Source: a virus. From it: DNA of 64,000 bases. The notes below the pieces were generated by a model. It was not told where the DNA came from. It ran no database searches and saw only the letters and a program-made list of their open reading frames with translations. Location: IMG/VR virus record IMGVR_UViG_3300047321_000170, positions 1-64,000 of that record; one strand, 5' to 3'. This document shows positions 1 to 10,200 of the stretch, piece by piece. The position numbers and the translations under genes are program-made. Every line of letters starts with the position of its first letter. Position 1 is the stretch's first letter.

Positions 1-2
1 GG

Positions 3-557
3 ACGACCGCGTCGATCTCCGTGCCGGCCGGCGCCAACGCGATCGCGAGCGAAACCGAATCCCGGTACGTGACGCTCTCCTACATCGCGGGCGGTCAGAG
101 CCGCCAACAGCACGCTGCCTATAGCCTACACCCGTTCCTCCCCCTCGAAGCCTCTGCGGACGCCGTGCGCGGTCTCCTCGGGGTTGCTTCGGACGAGCTG
201 CCTGACGACGACATCGAGCTGGTCCCCGCCTACTACGACCTGGTGGCCGACAACGGCGACGCGTTCAAGAACGCCTTCACCACCGGCAACCGGCAACGAC
301 AGCAGGCCAACCGGGCGCTCGCGCTGCGCGCTGCGCTCGATGCCCTGCCCTCGTTGCAGCTGCGGGTCTTCCAGGCGCGCACGAGCGAGAACAACACCTT
401 CGGTCGGTTCCAGACCGTTGACTTCCAGCAGCTGCGGGTTGACCTCACGGACCAGCTCGCCGCGGCCTTGAACATCGCCAACGCCTCGACCGCGACGGTC
501 TCGATACCGACGCTGTTCGTGGTGTCCACTCCGACCGACCCGGTGACGAACTCATAA
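3..557 (+). CDS. Virion protein of unknown function, 5' end outside window
   Basis: The reading frame is open from base 3. The first usable start inside the window is a GTG at 21 (178 residues), so the gene probably begins upstream. I recognise no motif. Its stop overlaps the next start by one base (TAATG), which implies coupled translation. It sits directly ahead of a lambda-type Z-U-V tail gene order, where head-completion or connector genes normally lie. The role is inferred from position only. Confidence 0.6.
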   Translation, partial: TTASISVPAGANAIASETESRYVTLSYIAGGQSRQQHAAYSLHPFLPLEASADAVRGLLGVASDELPDDDIELVPAYYDLVADNGDAFKNAFTTGNRQRQQANRALALRAALDALPSLQLRVFQARTSENNTFGRFQTVDFQQLRVDLTDQLAAALNIANASTATVSIPTLFVVSTPTDPVTNS

Positions 558-1072
558 TGTCCGCGCTCCCGTCTCTCACACGCGTCCTGATTAACCTGAC
601 GCGAGGCAACTCCAAGATCTGGGGCGTCGTCAACCTGCCGAAAGGCAGCGCGACGGGCTCCCTCGACTTCAGTCCCGTCGCCAAGATGCTGCTGACGCGG
701 CGCGGCTCGGTGGCGGAACCCGGCGACACGGTCCTGGACCTGGGTGAGCGATACGTGCTTGGGTACTTCAGCGCGGGCGTCAACGACAGCCTGTTCCGGA
801 TGTTCCGCACGCCGCACACGGCCACCGTCACACGCATGTTGACGGGAAAAGATCCCGTGACCCAGCTCGAACGCTCCGGTCGGCCCACCCCCCTCGGGCT
901 GTGCTCGTTCGACCGCACGAACCTCGGCATGACGGGAGACTTTGGCGCACACAAGCGTGTGAGCTATCGGATCATCACCGGCTTCCCGCTGGAGATTAAC
1001 GACATGCTCGACGATCTGAAGATCACGAACGTCCGTAGCGAGCAAGGCGTGGTGATCGCAGAGGCTGAGTAA
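557..1072 (+). CDS. Probable head-tail connector protein
   Basis: 171 residues with no recognised domain. It is joined by one-base stop/start overlaps to both neighbours (TAATG at 555-559 and at 1070-1074), so the three genes form one translational unit. In lambda-like phages the slot before the Z-like gene holds a head-tail joining protein such as FII, and a similar job is likely here. That is a positional inference; no sequence motif supports it directly. Confidence 0.55.
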   Translation: MSALPSLTRVLINLTRGNSKIWGVVNLPKGSATGSLDFSPVAKMLLTRRGSVAEPGDTVLDLGERYVLGYFSAGVNDSLFRMFRTPHTATVTRMLTGKDPVTQLERSGRPTPLGLCSFDRTNLGMTGDFGAHKRVSYRIITGFPLEINDMLDDLKITNVRSEQGVVIAEAE

Positions 1073-1905
1073 TGCCAACCCTCCAGCAGACATGGTCTGA
1101 GCTTGAGGCTTATGTCGAGCGGATCTTCTTCTCCCAGGTCACGGACAAGATCGCGGGTTACGCCGACGATCTTGCGGTGCAGATCGAGAAGGATATTAAC
1201 CGCTCGCTCAATACGTTCTTCAAAGACCTGGCTGGCCTGATACAGCCGGGACTTGAGGGACCGCCAGACGGCCTTGACCAGTACATGTACGGCAGCTGGG
1301 GGGAACTCAGCAATCGCTACTACAGCTGGAAGAACCCCTCGTCTATCACGAGGGACAACAGAAGCAGCAACTTCTTCATGCTGAGCGAGCTGGCTCGCAT
1401 CAAGCGCAATTCGACGAAGTCAAAGCAGCAGTGGCGTCAAAAGAGAGTGAAGACGGTCAAGCAGCTGAAGGCGAGCCCGAGTCTGCGGATGCAAGTCAGC
1501 AACCTGGCCAACCCCAGCGCTTACTACGGCAAGGTCTCGGTGACGATCGAGTCGCACACCAAAGTCAACCGTGGTGGCCGACGCCAATACAAAGCGGGGA
1601 CGTTCCGTCAAGGCGTCAACGTAGGTGGTCAAGTGATCCGGTCGGCGAGTGACTTTGTCACACTGAGCGTTGTATGGCTCCCGGCCATTAACGGTCTCGA
1701 TCCCCTTACGCGGGGCGTGACGGAGAACCCGCGTGGAGGCGCCGCACTGCCTGACAGCCTGCGAACAAAGTTGCTCAACCATGAACACAACGAGCAAGGC
1801 GTGGCATATCGTCCGCTGCTCGGCCCCTACATGCTGTGGTATCAGGACATGGTGATTCGCAGAATCGTCAAGTCCGCGATAGCCCCTTACGGACCACTGG
1901 AATGA
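1072..1905 (+). CDS. Minor tail protein, lambda Z-like position
   Basis: 277 residues, rich in basic residues around positions 110-135 (KRNS, KSKQQWRQKRVK), with no recognised catalytic motif. It lies where lambda gpZ lies, between the connector and the tail terminator, and is somewhat longer than gpZ. Its stop overlaps the next start (ATGA at 1902-1905). A tail-completion protein acting at the head-proximal end of the tail is the best guess. Family membership is inferred from gene order only. Confidence 0.5.
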   Translation: MPTLQQTWSELEAYVERIFFSQVTDKIAGYADDLAVQIEKDINRSLNTFFKDLAGLIQPGLEGPPDGLDQYMYGSWGELSNRYYSWKNPSSITRDNRSSNFFMLSELARIKRNSTKSKQQWRQKRVKTVKQLKASPSLRMQVSNLANPSAYYGKVSVTIESHTKVNRGGRRQYKAGTFRQGVNVGGQVIRSASDFVTLSVVWLPAINGLDPLTRGVTENPRGGAALPDSLRTKLLNHEHNEQGVAYRPLLGPYMLWYQDMVIRRIVKSAIAPYGPLE

Positions 1906-2363
1906 TCACGACCAACGCCTACGGCGACCATCTGTCGAGCCTGCTCAAGTTCTGCGGCGACTTCGCCGAAGAGATCAACGTACCGGGGCAACCTGACTTC
2001 CAGCCGGTCTACCTCGATGCCTACGAGGACTATGAAGCGTTGCCGGTCGGATCGCTGATCGGTGTCGCCGGCTACACGATCGGAATCGACGAGCACCTGG
2101 CCCACGTCACTGTGATGATCGGGCTCGCGACCGAGAACGATGCGAACGAGTTCCGGTTGACTGCGGCTATGGGGAAGTTAATGAATCGTCTGCTGCCCAC
2201 CAAGCGAATCGACGTGGTCGATTCAGAGACTGGTGAGCAGCTGGGTCAGATGACGATTGAAAACGGCATTCGAACGATGCCGTCGAGTGGAGCAATGGGA
2301 CGATCCATGAAATACATCGCATTCACGGCGTCGTCCGACGTTACTGTCGATTTGACTGCGTAA
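1902..2363 (+). CDS. Putative tail terminator / completion protein, U-like
   Basis: The start at ATG 1902 is chosen because it overlaps the previous stop in an ATGA. An in-frame start at 1836 would lie deep inside the upstream gene. The product has 153 residues, close to tail-terminator proteins of lambda-like phages, which cap the tube and join it to the head. It directly precedes the major tail gene, as U precedes V in lambda. The last 23 bases overlap the antisense ribbon-helix-helix gene. Confidence 0.5.
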   Translation: MITTNAYGDHLSSLLKFCGDFAEEINVPGQPDFQPVYLDAYEDYEALPVGSLIGVAGYTIGIDEHLAHVTVMIGLATENDANEFRLTAAMGKLMNRLLPTKRIDVVDSETGEQLGQMTIENGIRTMPSSGAMGRSMKYIAFTASSDVTVDLTA

Positions 2364-2535
2364 GGCTGCGGATCAACTCTGCATCTGACTTCGTGCCAGC
2401 GTCAAGGCCGGCTTCAATGAGAGTGATCAGCTCCGCGTTCTTCGTGCGGCGGTTGATCTTTGCTCGCGCGACGACTTGCTCATGTACCTCGGGCGGAAGT
2501 CGCAACGTGGACGCCACCATGTCTTCAACGTTCAT
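2341..2535 (-). CDS. Arc/CopG-type ribbon-helix-helix DNA-binding protein
   Basis: 64 residues. The N-terminal half has the ribbon-helix-helix pattern: a beta strand (VASTLRLPPEVHEQV) followed by two amphipathic helices (RAKINRRTKNAELITLIEAGL), as in Arc and Mnt repressors, which bind DNA as dimers. It is encoded against the tail operon, between the U-like and V-like genes, and overlaps the 3' end of the former by 23 bases. GGAG lies nine bases before the ATG. The inverted repeat 2580-2606, 45 bases upstream of its start, is a natural candidate operator. Repressor function is inferred. Confidence 0.8.
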   Translation of the reverse strand: MNVEDMVASTLRLPPEVHEQVVARAKINRRTKNAELITLIEAGLDAGTKSDAELIRSLTQSNRQ

Positions 2536-2579
2536 TCCTTGGTTCTCCTATTAACCAATAAAAACCTTTGATTCGAAAC

Positions 2580-2606
2580 GGTAGCACACGTAGCATCCGT
2601 GCTACC
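2580..2606. promoter_or_regulatory. Inverted repeat: operator or terminator
   Basis: Perfect 8-base arms GGTAGCAC (2580-2587) and GTGCTACC (2599-2606) enclose 11 bases that carry a further GTAGCA. The + strand continues with AGATTTTT, so it could end transcription from the U-like gene. The three half-sites and its place just upstream of the antisense ribbon-helix-helix gene equally suit an Arc-type operator. Confidence 0.6.
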
Positions 2607-2631
2607 AGATTTTTCAACCGGAGAACTAACG

Positions 2632-3423
2632 ATGGCTGGTGAAGCAAAGTCAAATAAGTTCATGCTTGGCGCGGCCACCGTGATGATCGGCCCGCAAAAA
2701 GACCTGTTCAACCTGAACCCCGACGACCACTCGATCGGTCTTGTCAAAAACTTCTCGATCAGCGGCCAGCCGGCATACACCGAACTGACGCAGGGCGTGA
2801 AGAACTCGGTGGTGTATTCGGTGATGACCGGTAACCCCGTCACCGCGACGATGGAAGTCTATGAGCACACGTCAAAGAACCTGGCATACGGCCTGGGTCT
2901 GGACGGCTCTGCGATGGACCCGATCGCCACGAAGACCACGACCAACGCTGACGTTCCTTCGAACATCGCGGGCACGAAGCTGCTCCCGGTGGCCTCGGTC
3001 ACGGACCTCGTCATTGGCGACTGGATTCAAGCCCTCGCTCCCGGCGCGACCGACAAAGTGCTGGTGGCCCGCATCACCGATGTCGACGCTGTTGCGAAGA
3101 CGCTCACGATTGCGGACGACCAGGCGTTCGACTACGCCCTGCCGATCGGCTCGACGGTGCAGAAGGTGAACGTGGTGGGTATCGGCTCGAAGTCCGACCA
3201 GCCGTTCCTGTCGGCCAAGGTCGTCGGCAACCTCGCGGACGGCACGCCGGTCGCGCTGCTGATCCCGAAGATCCGCATCACGGGCGGCTTCACGCTGGCG
3301 TTCAAGACGGACTCGTTCGGCAATCTGCCGTACAAGTTCCAACCGTACGACCTGGTCTCCGACGACCCGTTCTACGATACGTTCCTGCCGTTCGGCCAGG
3401 CGATGCTCGCAGCAGCGAACTAA
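2632..3423 (+). CDS. Major tail tube protein
   Basis: 263 residues. The ATG at 2632 is preceded by CGGAGA; an alternative start at 2599 lies inside an inverted repeat and has no ribosome site. It occupies the V position: after the terminator protein, before the tail assembly chaperones, with a strong terminator directly after it, the usual layout for the most abundant tail protein. The sequence is typical of a beta-rich tube subunit with an inserted central region (residues about 105-205). No catalytic motif. The assignment rests on position and general character. Confidence 0.75.
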   Translation: MAGEAKSNKFMLGAATVMIGPQKDLFNLNPDDHSIGLVKNFSISGQPAYTELTQGVKNSVVYSVMTGNPVTATMEVYEHTSKNLAYGLGLDGSAMDPIATKTTTNADVPSNIAGTKLLPVASVTDLVIGDWIQALAPGATDKVLVARITDVDAVAKTLTIADDQAFDYALPIGSTVQKVNVVGIGSKSDQPFLSAKVVGNLADGTPVALLIPKIRITGGFTLAFKTDSFGNLPYKFQPYDLVSDDPFYDTFLPFGQAMLAAAN

Positions 3424-3461
3424 GGTTCTTCGCGGTACTAAAAAGTTCCTTGCTGCACCAA

Positions 3462-3491
3462 GCCCTCAGATTTAAGATCTGAGGGCTTTTT
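3462..3491 (+). terminator. Rho-independent terminator after major tail gene
   Basis: Nine-base perfect stem GCCCTCAGA / TCTGAGGGC (3462-3470 with 3478-3486), loop TTTAAGA, then TTTTT. It separates the major tail gene from the chaperone genes and probably lets the former be expressed at a higher level. Confidence 0.9.
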
Positions 3492-3502
3492 CATTTGGAC
3501 CA

Positions 3503-3514
3503 CACCACCACCAC
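3503..3514 (+). promoter_or_regulatory. Start-associated CAC tract, unpaired form
   Basis: Four CAC units end immediately before the ATG at 3515. No Shine-Dalgarno sequence is present. It belongs to the family of sense-strand CACCACCAC elements found upstream of about 18 genes here. Confidence 0.6.
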
Positions 3515-3949
3515 ATGACCACCACACCTGAAAAACGCCCAGCGCCCGAGCCGCGCTTCAAAGTCATGATCAACGGCGAAGAGCGCACGCTTTTCATGTC
3601 GTTTGGCTTGCTCAATGAGATCTGCCGCGCCATCGGTGGGCTCGAAGCCGCGATCCAGATCCCGGTCGATAACGAGCTGCGCGACTACAGCCTGCTGGCC
3701 GTGCTGTCGAAGCGGGACGAACTGGGTGCCGTTGCTGAAGGCGGCGCCGTCAACCTGCGCACGCTTGACATCGCCGTCGAGGATGTCGAAGAACTGCTGG
3801 CCTGGATCACGGATCACGTCACCGATTTTTTTCTGCGGACGATGGAGAGAGTCGTCAAGGGTCAGCAGAAGAACGCGGAGCGGTTCCAGGCTCTGGCAAA
3901 AAGCAAGCCGGAAAGCTCACCGCCTACACCGACTGGTTCCGCGGCCTGA
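3515..3949 (+). CDS. Tail assembly chaperone, G-like
   Basis: 144 residues; an acidic, mainly helical protein in the lambda G position, between the major tail and tape measure genes. Such proteins coat the tape measure during tail assembly and are absent from the finished virion. Most ribosomes stop at 3949. A fraction are expected to slip back at the A5 run 3898-3902 to make the longer GT product. The ATG directly follows a CAC tract and has no ribosome-binding site. Confidence 0.8.
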   Translation: MTTTPEKRPAPEPRFKVMINGEERTLFMSFGLLNEICRAIGGLEAAIQIPVDNELRDYSLLAVLSKRDELGAVAEGGAVNLRTLDIAVEDVEELLAWITDHVTDFFLRTMERVVKGQQKNAERFQALAKSKPESSPPTPTGSAA

Positions 3950-4236
3950 GCTTTATCGAGGGGCTGTGCTGGGCGTTCGACGCAGTCCCTTCTGAAGTGG
4001 CCGGAATTATCTGGAAGTACACACGCGAGGACATTAAAATTCGCACACGCTTGCGCTTGGGTGAGACTCAGGCGCAGCACATGCAGGAATATCAGACGTT
4101 CGCCACCCTTCTCTCCGGAGTTCTCGGCACAAAAGAAGACGACTCAACTCCCGACTCGGACAAGTCATCTTCAGGAGTACCCAGTAACTTCGCGGATGCG
4201 CAGCGTCAACTCGCAGCAGTCTTCGGGAAATCATAG
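3515..4236 (+). CDS. Tail assembly chaperone GT, -1 programmed frameshift product
   Basis: The frame one base back (-1) is open through and beyond the G stop and codes for protein-like sequence (LTAYTDWFRGLSFIEGL at about 3916-3966), with no good separate start before 3997. Slippage of the Lys codon AAA at 3899-3901 by one base would join the first 129 codons to the frame starting at 3901, giving about 240 residues. This matches the lambda G/GT arrangement, in which the T extension recruits the tail tube subunit. The slip site is inferred, not a textbook heptamer. Confidence 0.75.
3896..3904 (+). promoter_or_regulatory. Candidate -1 frameshift site
   Basis: The sequence GCAAAAAGC is read as GCA AAA AGC in the G frame. 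Lys-tRNA on AAA can re-pair perfectly one base back on AAA. The classical X-XXY-YYZ form is not met, so the exact slip point is uncertain. Confidence 0.55.
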
Positions 4237-4238
4237 GC

Positions 4239-7200
4239 ATGGCCAATCAAGAGCAGGTAAAGAACTTTGAAGTGGGTCTCGGACTCACTGAGGACACCCT
4301 TCGCCAGTATTCGCAGCTGAAGGATGTCCTCGGAGTCATCTACGGCCAGCTGACCAAAGTCAAGCAGGCCGCAGCCGAAATCCAGATCGGGGGTGTCGGC
4401 GCTCGCGGACCCAACGACCCTGCTCTTTCCCAGCAGCTCGCAGCCCTTCAGGCCGAGCTGCGCACCCTTCTCACGTCGATCCGCTCGGGTGGCCCGAACG
4501 CCCAGCTGAACTCGGCCATCCTCTCCGGCCAGCAACAGCAGAAGCAGTTCTCGGACGGGCGCCTCGACCTCGAATCAGCTCGAATTGCGAACGCGCAGGC
4601 TGAGCGTCGCGTGATGCTCGCGAAGCAGGAAAACATCGCTGCGGAAGCACGGCGCCAGTACGCCACCGAAGAGATCGGCCTGACGCGCGAGATCGAGCAG
4701 GTAACGCTGCGCGTCGCGGCTGCACAGAAGCAGCTCACGCAAGCGAGGCTCCAGGAGGACACTATCGCGGAGGGCGCGTCGAAGCGCGCGATCCGCGACT
4801 CACAACTGCGCATGCAGCAGCTGCGCGAAGAGCTGGAGCTGCGCGAGCGCGGCGCGCGCGTACGCCTCGGCAATACGCTCGACAACGGCAATGACGCGTC
4901 GGGCGCGCAGGCTCAACTTAAGGCCGTGCAGGACGCGCGTGCTGCGCTCTCCGACTCGATCCGCAACGCAGCCGGCGCGATCCGTACCGCCGAAAATGAA
5001 GCGAACAGGACGATCGCCCAGAAGACCGCGCCGGTCTCCACCGCGCATTCCGCCGCGATCCGCGAAGACCGCACGCGCGACTACCAGAACGAGCTGGCCA
5101 CCGCACAGGTCGGCCCGCCCGTTGACCTCTACTACAAGGAGCTTCAGCGCCAGGCTCGCGAGCGCGAGGCTGCGGCCGAGAAAGCCCAAGCTGAAGAGCG
5201 CGCGGCGTTCGCCCGCATCCAAAGCCAGATCCGGCCGGCACAGGTAGAGGACCGCCGTCGCCAGCAAGAAGCCGAAGCGCTCGCCGCTCAAATCGGCCCG
5301 CCCACCGACCTCTTCTACAAAGAGCTTCAGCGCAAATCGCGCGAGCTGACCGCTGCTGCCGAGAAGGCCAAGCAGCTTGAGCAGGCCGAGTTCAACCGGC
5401 AGCAGAACCAGATCCGCCCCGCGCAGATCGAAGACCGTCGCCGCCAGGCTGAAGCCGAACAGATGGCTGCTGAGATCGGCCCGCCTGTCGAGCTGTTCTA
5501 TGCCGAGCTTCAGAAGCGCGTCAAGGAGCTGGAAGCTGCTCGCCGCAAGGCTGAGCAGGAGATGCAGAAGCAGCAGGAAGAGTTCAACAAGGCTGGCGCC
5601 AAGTATGGTCCTGACCGTACGCAGCTGCTGAAGCTGCGCGACGCGCAGATGGCCAAGGAGCAACAACAGCAGGAGTCGAACTCGGACATCCGCCAACGCC
5701 GTCACGACCTGACGCTCGGCGACGGCGGCGCTTCCATCGCGATGACTCAGGCCGCGCTGACCACGAACTACTTCGTGACGCAAGGGATCGTCCAGGCGTT
5801 CAAGAGCGCGATCCAGTTCACGGTCGAGTACGAGGAAGCCCTCGCACACCTGAAGACCATCGCGGGCGCGACCGAAGGCCAGATGGCCACGCTTCAGTCA
5901 ACGGTCGAAAGTGTGTCCAACGTGACGCGCTACGGCGCTGTGGATCTGACCAAGGCAGCTGCTGCCCTGTCGGAGACAGGCGTCACCGTCAGCCAGATGG
6001 GCGTCGCACTCAAGGGCGTTGCCGACCTGGCTACGGCCACTGGTGAGGACTTCAACAAGACCGTCGATACGGTCACGGGTGCGCTCGGCGCGTTCAAGCT
6101 GTCGGCTACCGATACGGTCGACATCACGAACATGATCGCGCAGGCGGTCAACTCGTCGCGCCTGACGATGGACAAGCTGAAAACGTCCATCGAAACGGCC
6201 GGCGAGACCGCAAGCGAGGCTGGCGTCTCCTTTAAGGAAATGCTGGCTGCGAACGTGGCCATCACGAACACCGGCACGGCCTCGGGCGCCACGCTCGGGG
6301 GCGGTCTGCGCTCGCTGCTGACGGACCTCGAAAAGCCTAGCGACAAGTTCAAGGCGACGCTCGAACGCGTGGGCCTGACCGAAGACGACATTAACGTCAA
6401 GACGCAAGGTCTGTACGGCGCGATGTCGAACCTGCACGATGCTGGCTTCGACGCAGCCGACGCCATGCAGTCGTTCGACGCGCGCGCCGCGTCGGCCTAC
6501 ACGTCCCTCTCTGGCAACCTCGCCGCGTTCGCAGAATTCGAAACGAGCCTGAATTCGACGGACGCCGCGGCGCGGGCCAACGCGGACCAGATGAAGACGC
6601 TGGGCGCGCAGTACGATCGTTTCAAGAACCAGACGAGCCTGCTGGTCGGAGAAGGCTTTAAGCCCCTGCTCGACGGCTTTAAAGATGTCGTGTCGTTCGC
6701 CGCGGATGCCGAGACGAGTATCCGCAGCATGAGCTTCGCAGTGGAAGCCACCGGCACGATCTTGGGAGGCGCTACGATCGCCTTGGGTACGCAGTACGTG
6801 GGCAAGCTCGGGGGCGGGCTCCTGGGCCTCGCAACGGGCGGTTTCGCGGCTGCTGAGGGCATGGCCGCAGTCGGCGCTACTATGGGCCTGTGGATCGGTG
6901 TCGCAGCCGCAGCCGCAGCAGGAATCGCCTTCCTGGTGAACCGTCTAACGGATTCGAAGAAGGCCTTCGAAGAGCAGCAGACCGCCGTCAACACGGCCAA
7001 GGACACGCTCACCGAGTCGAAGCAGGCCTACGACAGCATCGGCACGACGATCGTGACGCTGACCGACAAGATGGACGCGCTCAACAAGCATCCAGAGATG
7101 CTGAAGCGCGAGATCGACGATGTGGGCAAGCAGTTCGAGAAGTACGGTGAGCAACTGGACAAGAGCGCGATCCAGAAGACGGAAGATCTGATCAAGGTGC

Positions 7201-10200
7201 TGAAGGATCTGCACGACCAGATGGGCCAGAAGTACGAGCTGAACACCGTCCGATACGGCCAGCAGCTCGACCTGTTGACAGTACAGGCTCAGCAACAGGT
7301 GCAGGACACGAATTCAAAGTTCGGCCGCAATGCCTTCAACGGCCCTTCGGACAAGATCGAGCGCGCGCGCTCCAGCAAGAACACCGAGTACGTGGAAGGT
7401 GTCGTCGGCGGGCTGAACGGCGATGACTCACAGTACAACGTGCTGCCTAACGGCCAACGGTCCAGCGGCTATGCGGATCTCGGCGCAGGCCTCAACGCGC
7501 CCAACCTGGCTTCGTTCGTCAAGCTGCTAGGGGATGTCGGCGTCAAGGATCTGGACAAGGTCACATCTGGCTTCAAGGCTGCGCTCGACCCGAATGCGAC
7601 GGCAGACGTTGGCAACGATCCGCAAAAGGCTCAGGCGTACCTGAATCTGCTAGGCCAAGCAAACACCGGCCTGACGGCTGCGCAGATCAAGCTCGGTGAG
7701 CAGCGAAACGCAACGGGCACCGACGACGCTACCAAGCAGCGTATCGACGCGCTCGTGCAAATCTTCGCGAATGCGGGCGACCAGCTAAAGAAGTCGGTCG
7801 AAGCGGGGCAGACGCTGGCTGGAAACCTCAGCCAGAGGAAGGTCACCGAGGCGGATGTCGCGAACATCCAGTATGAGAACAACAACCCTGGTGCGCTCGC
7901 ACGTCGCACGGAGATCGAGAAGGTCATCCAGCGCTCGGTGGCGCTGCGCACCGCTGGCCTCGGCAGCAGCCGCGGTATCGACGATCTCTGGGCCGCTCAG
8001 ATCAACGCCGAAAGCCGTGGTCAGCAGTTCGACGCAAACGGTAGGACGCTTACCTCGTCCAAGGGCGCGATGGGCATCGCTCAAGTCCGTCTTTCGACTG
8101 GACCTGAAGCCGCCCGCCTGGCGGGCGAGACTTGGGACGAGAACAAGTTCCGCAACGACGCTGGCTACAACGAGAAGCTGGGTAAGGCGTACATGTCGCA
8201 CATGCTCGACCTGTACGGCGGTAACAACACGCTCGCGCTGGCTGGGTACAACTGGGGTCAAGGGAACGTCAACAACCTGCTGAAGAAGAAGAACCCGGAT
8301 GGCACGACAAACGACTTCCGCGTGCTGTCGAACAACCTGACTGAATCGGACTTCATCGACAAGCTGCCGAAGGAAACGCGCGACTATATCGCCAGAATCG
8401 GAGGCAGCGGTGCAGGCAACCTTGGACGCTTCGATCGACTCAACAGCAGCATCCCCGTTGCATCGCAAGTGCGCGACCTGAACGACCTGGTCCAGAGCCT
8501 GACCGCGCAGCGCGAAGCGAGCAAAGGCAACGCCCCTGAAGTCGCGTCGATCGAGAAGCAACTCACTGCGGCGAAGACCGAGCTGGCTGCATGGGAAAAG
8601 AAGTTTGACGAAGCGCGGGTTTCTGCCGCCCCGGCTCTCAAGAAGGCTTCCGCAGCGGATGAAGCTGCGTTGAATGCGCGCGTCAAGGCGCTTGACGCGC
8701 AGATCGGTAACTCGCGCAACATCGACGAAGTGCAAGCTATCGGGAAGCAAGCTGACGACACCATCGCAGCGGTGTATGGCCGCAAGATCGACACGCTCCG
8801 CGCTATCAGCCCCAAGGTCAAGACTGCGGACGGCACCCTCGACTACACCGCTGAAGTGCGTCAGCAGATCGAATCGCTCCAGAACGAGCGTGACGAGAAG
8901 ATCAAGGCGCAGGACGAAGCGATCAAGAAGCACATCGAGTCGATCAAAGACGCGTTGGACAAGGCCGAGCTGAAGAAAAACCTCGAAGCCGAAGCTCAGC
9001 AGTTTAAGGACGAGATGTCTGACCTGAAGCAACGTCAGCAGATCGAATCCACCGCGCACAGCACCGGTCTCAAGCAGGCAGCTCAACCCTTCAAGAACGA
9101 CCAGGCCGAAGCCTCGTACATGTCCGACCCGCGCTACTCCGCGCGTTTCAGCCAGGTGCAACGGACTGCCCTGTCGTTCCAGACCGCAGCCGACAGCGAT
9201 CGGAAGGACCAAGCCACGCTGGCTGAGGACCGCCGCCACCAGCTCCAGCTCCAAGCAGAGGAAGAACAGGCAAAGGCTGCGTTCTCGCGAACTGGCTCAA
9301 AGCTGACCGACCGACAAGACGCGCTGAGCAAGTCGACCGACGACAAGGAGCAGGCTCGCATCCAGCAACAGATCAACCAGCTGCTGGATGAACAGCGCAC
9401 TCAGGAGGAGAAGGTCACCGCCGCGTCGGATAAACGCAAGAAGAATGCTGAGGCAATCCTGGAGCTGGAAGAGAAGATCAGCTCGAAGGATGCCTCACCG
9501 ATGGGCCTGATGGAGGGCATCAATGCGGCGAATGCGAACTTCTTGCAACAGCACGACCTGATGGCCAATGCGATCGACGGCTACAACAGCTTGCTCGGCA
9601 CGGCGACGAACTCGTTCGAGCAGTTCTTCGATAGCATCGCAACCGGCTCGCGCAGCGCAGGCCAGGCGATCGGCGACTTCGCTCGCTCGTTCCTGAAGGC
9701 GATGTTGCAGATCCTCGAACAGCAGGCCGCGCTCGCCGCAGTGAAAGCGATCATCTCGGCGTTCGGTGGCGCCTTCGGCAGCTCGGGGCAAGCCGCTGGC
9801 ACGACCTCCGGTGTGAACTCCTACGGGTTCACTATGCCAACCGGGTCGATCCAAGGCGGTTCGGTCGGCTCAACCGGCCTCGTGACACGCGGCGGTGGTT
9901 TCACGCGCTTCGCGGCGGGTGGCTCGGTCAACGGTCCTATCACGACCCGCGACTCGGTCAATGCCCTGCTGAAACCCGGTGAGTACGTGCTGAACTCCGA
10001 CGCGACCGACATGGTCGGCACAGACTTCCTCGACGGCCTCAACTCGAAGGGCAACCGGATGATCTCGAAGAGCACGCCGGCCCCTCTGCCGAAGCGCGAC
10101 GCAAAGCCCTCCTTCACGAACGTCTGGGTCGTGGCACCCGACCAGAAGCCGCAGATGGGGCCGAGCGACGTGGTCGCCATCATGAGCGACGACATCATGC

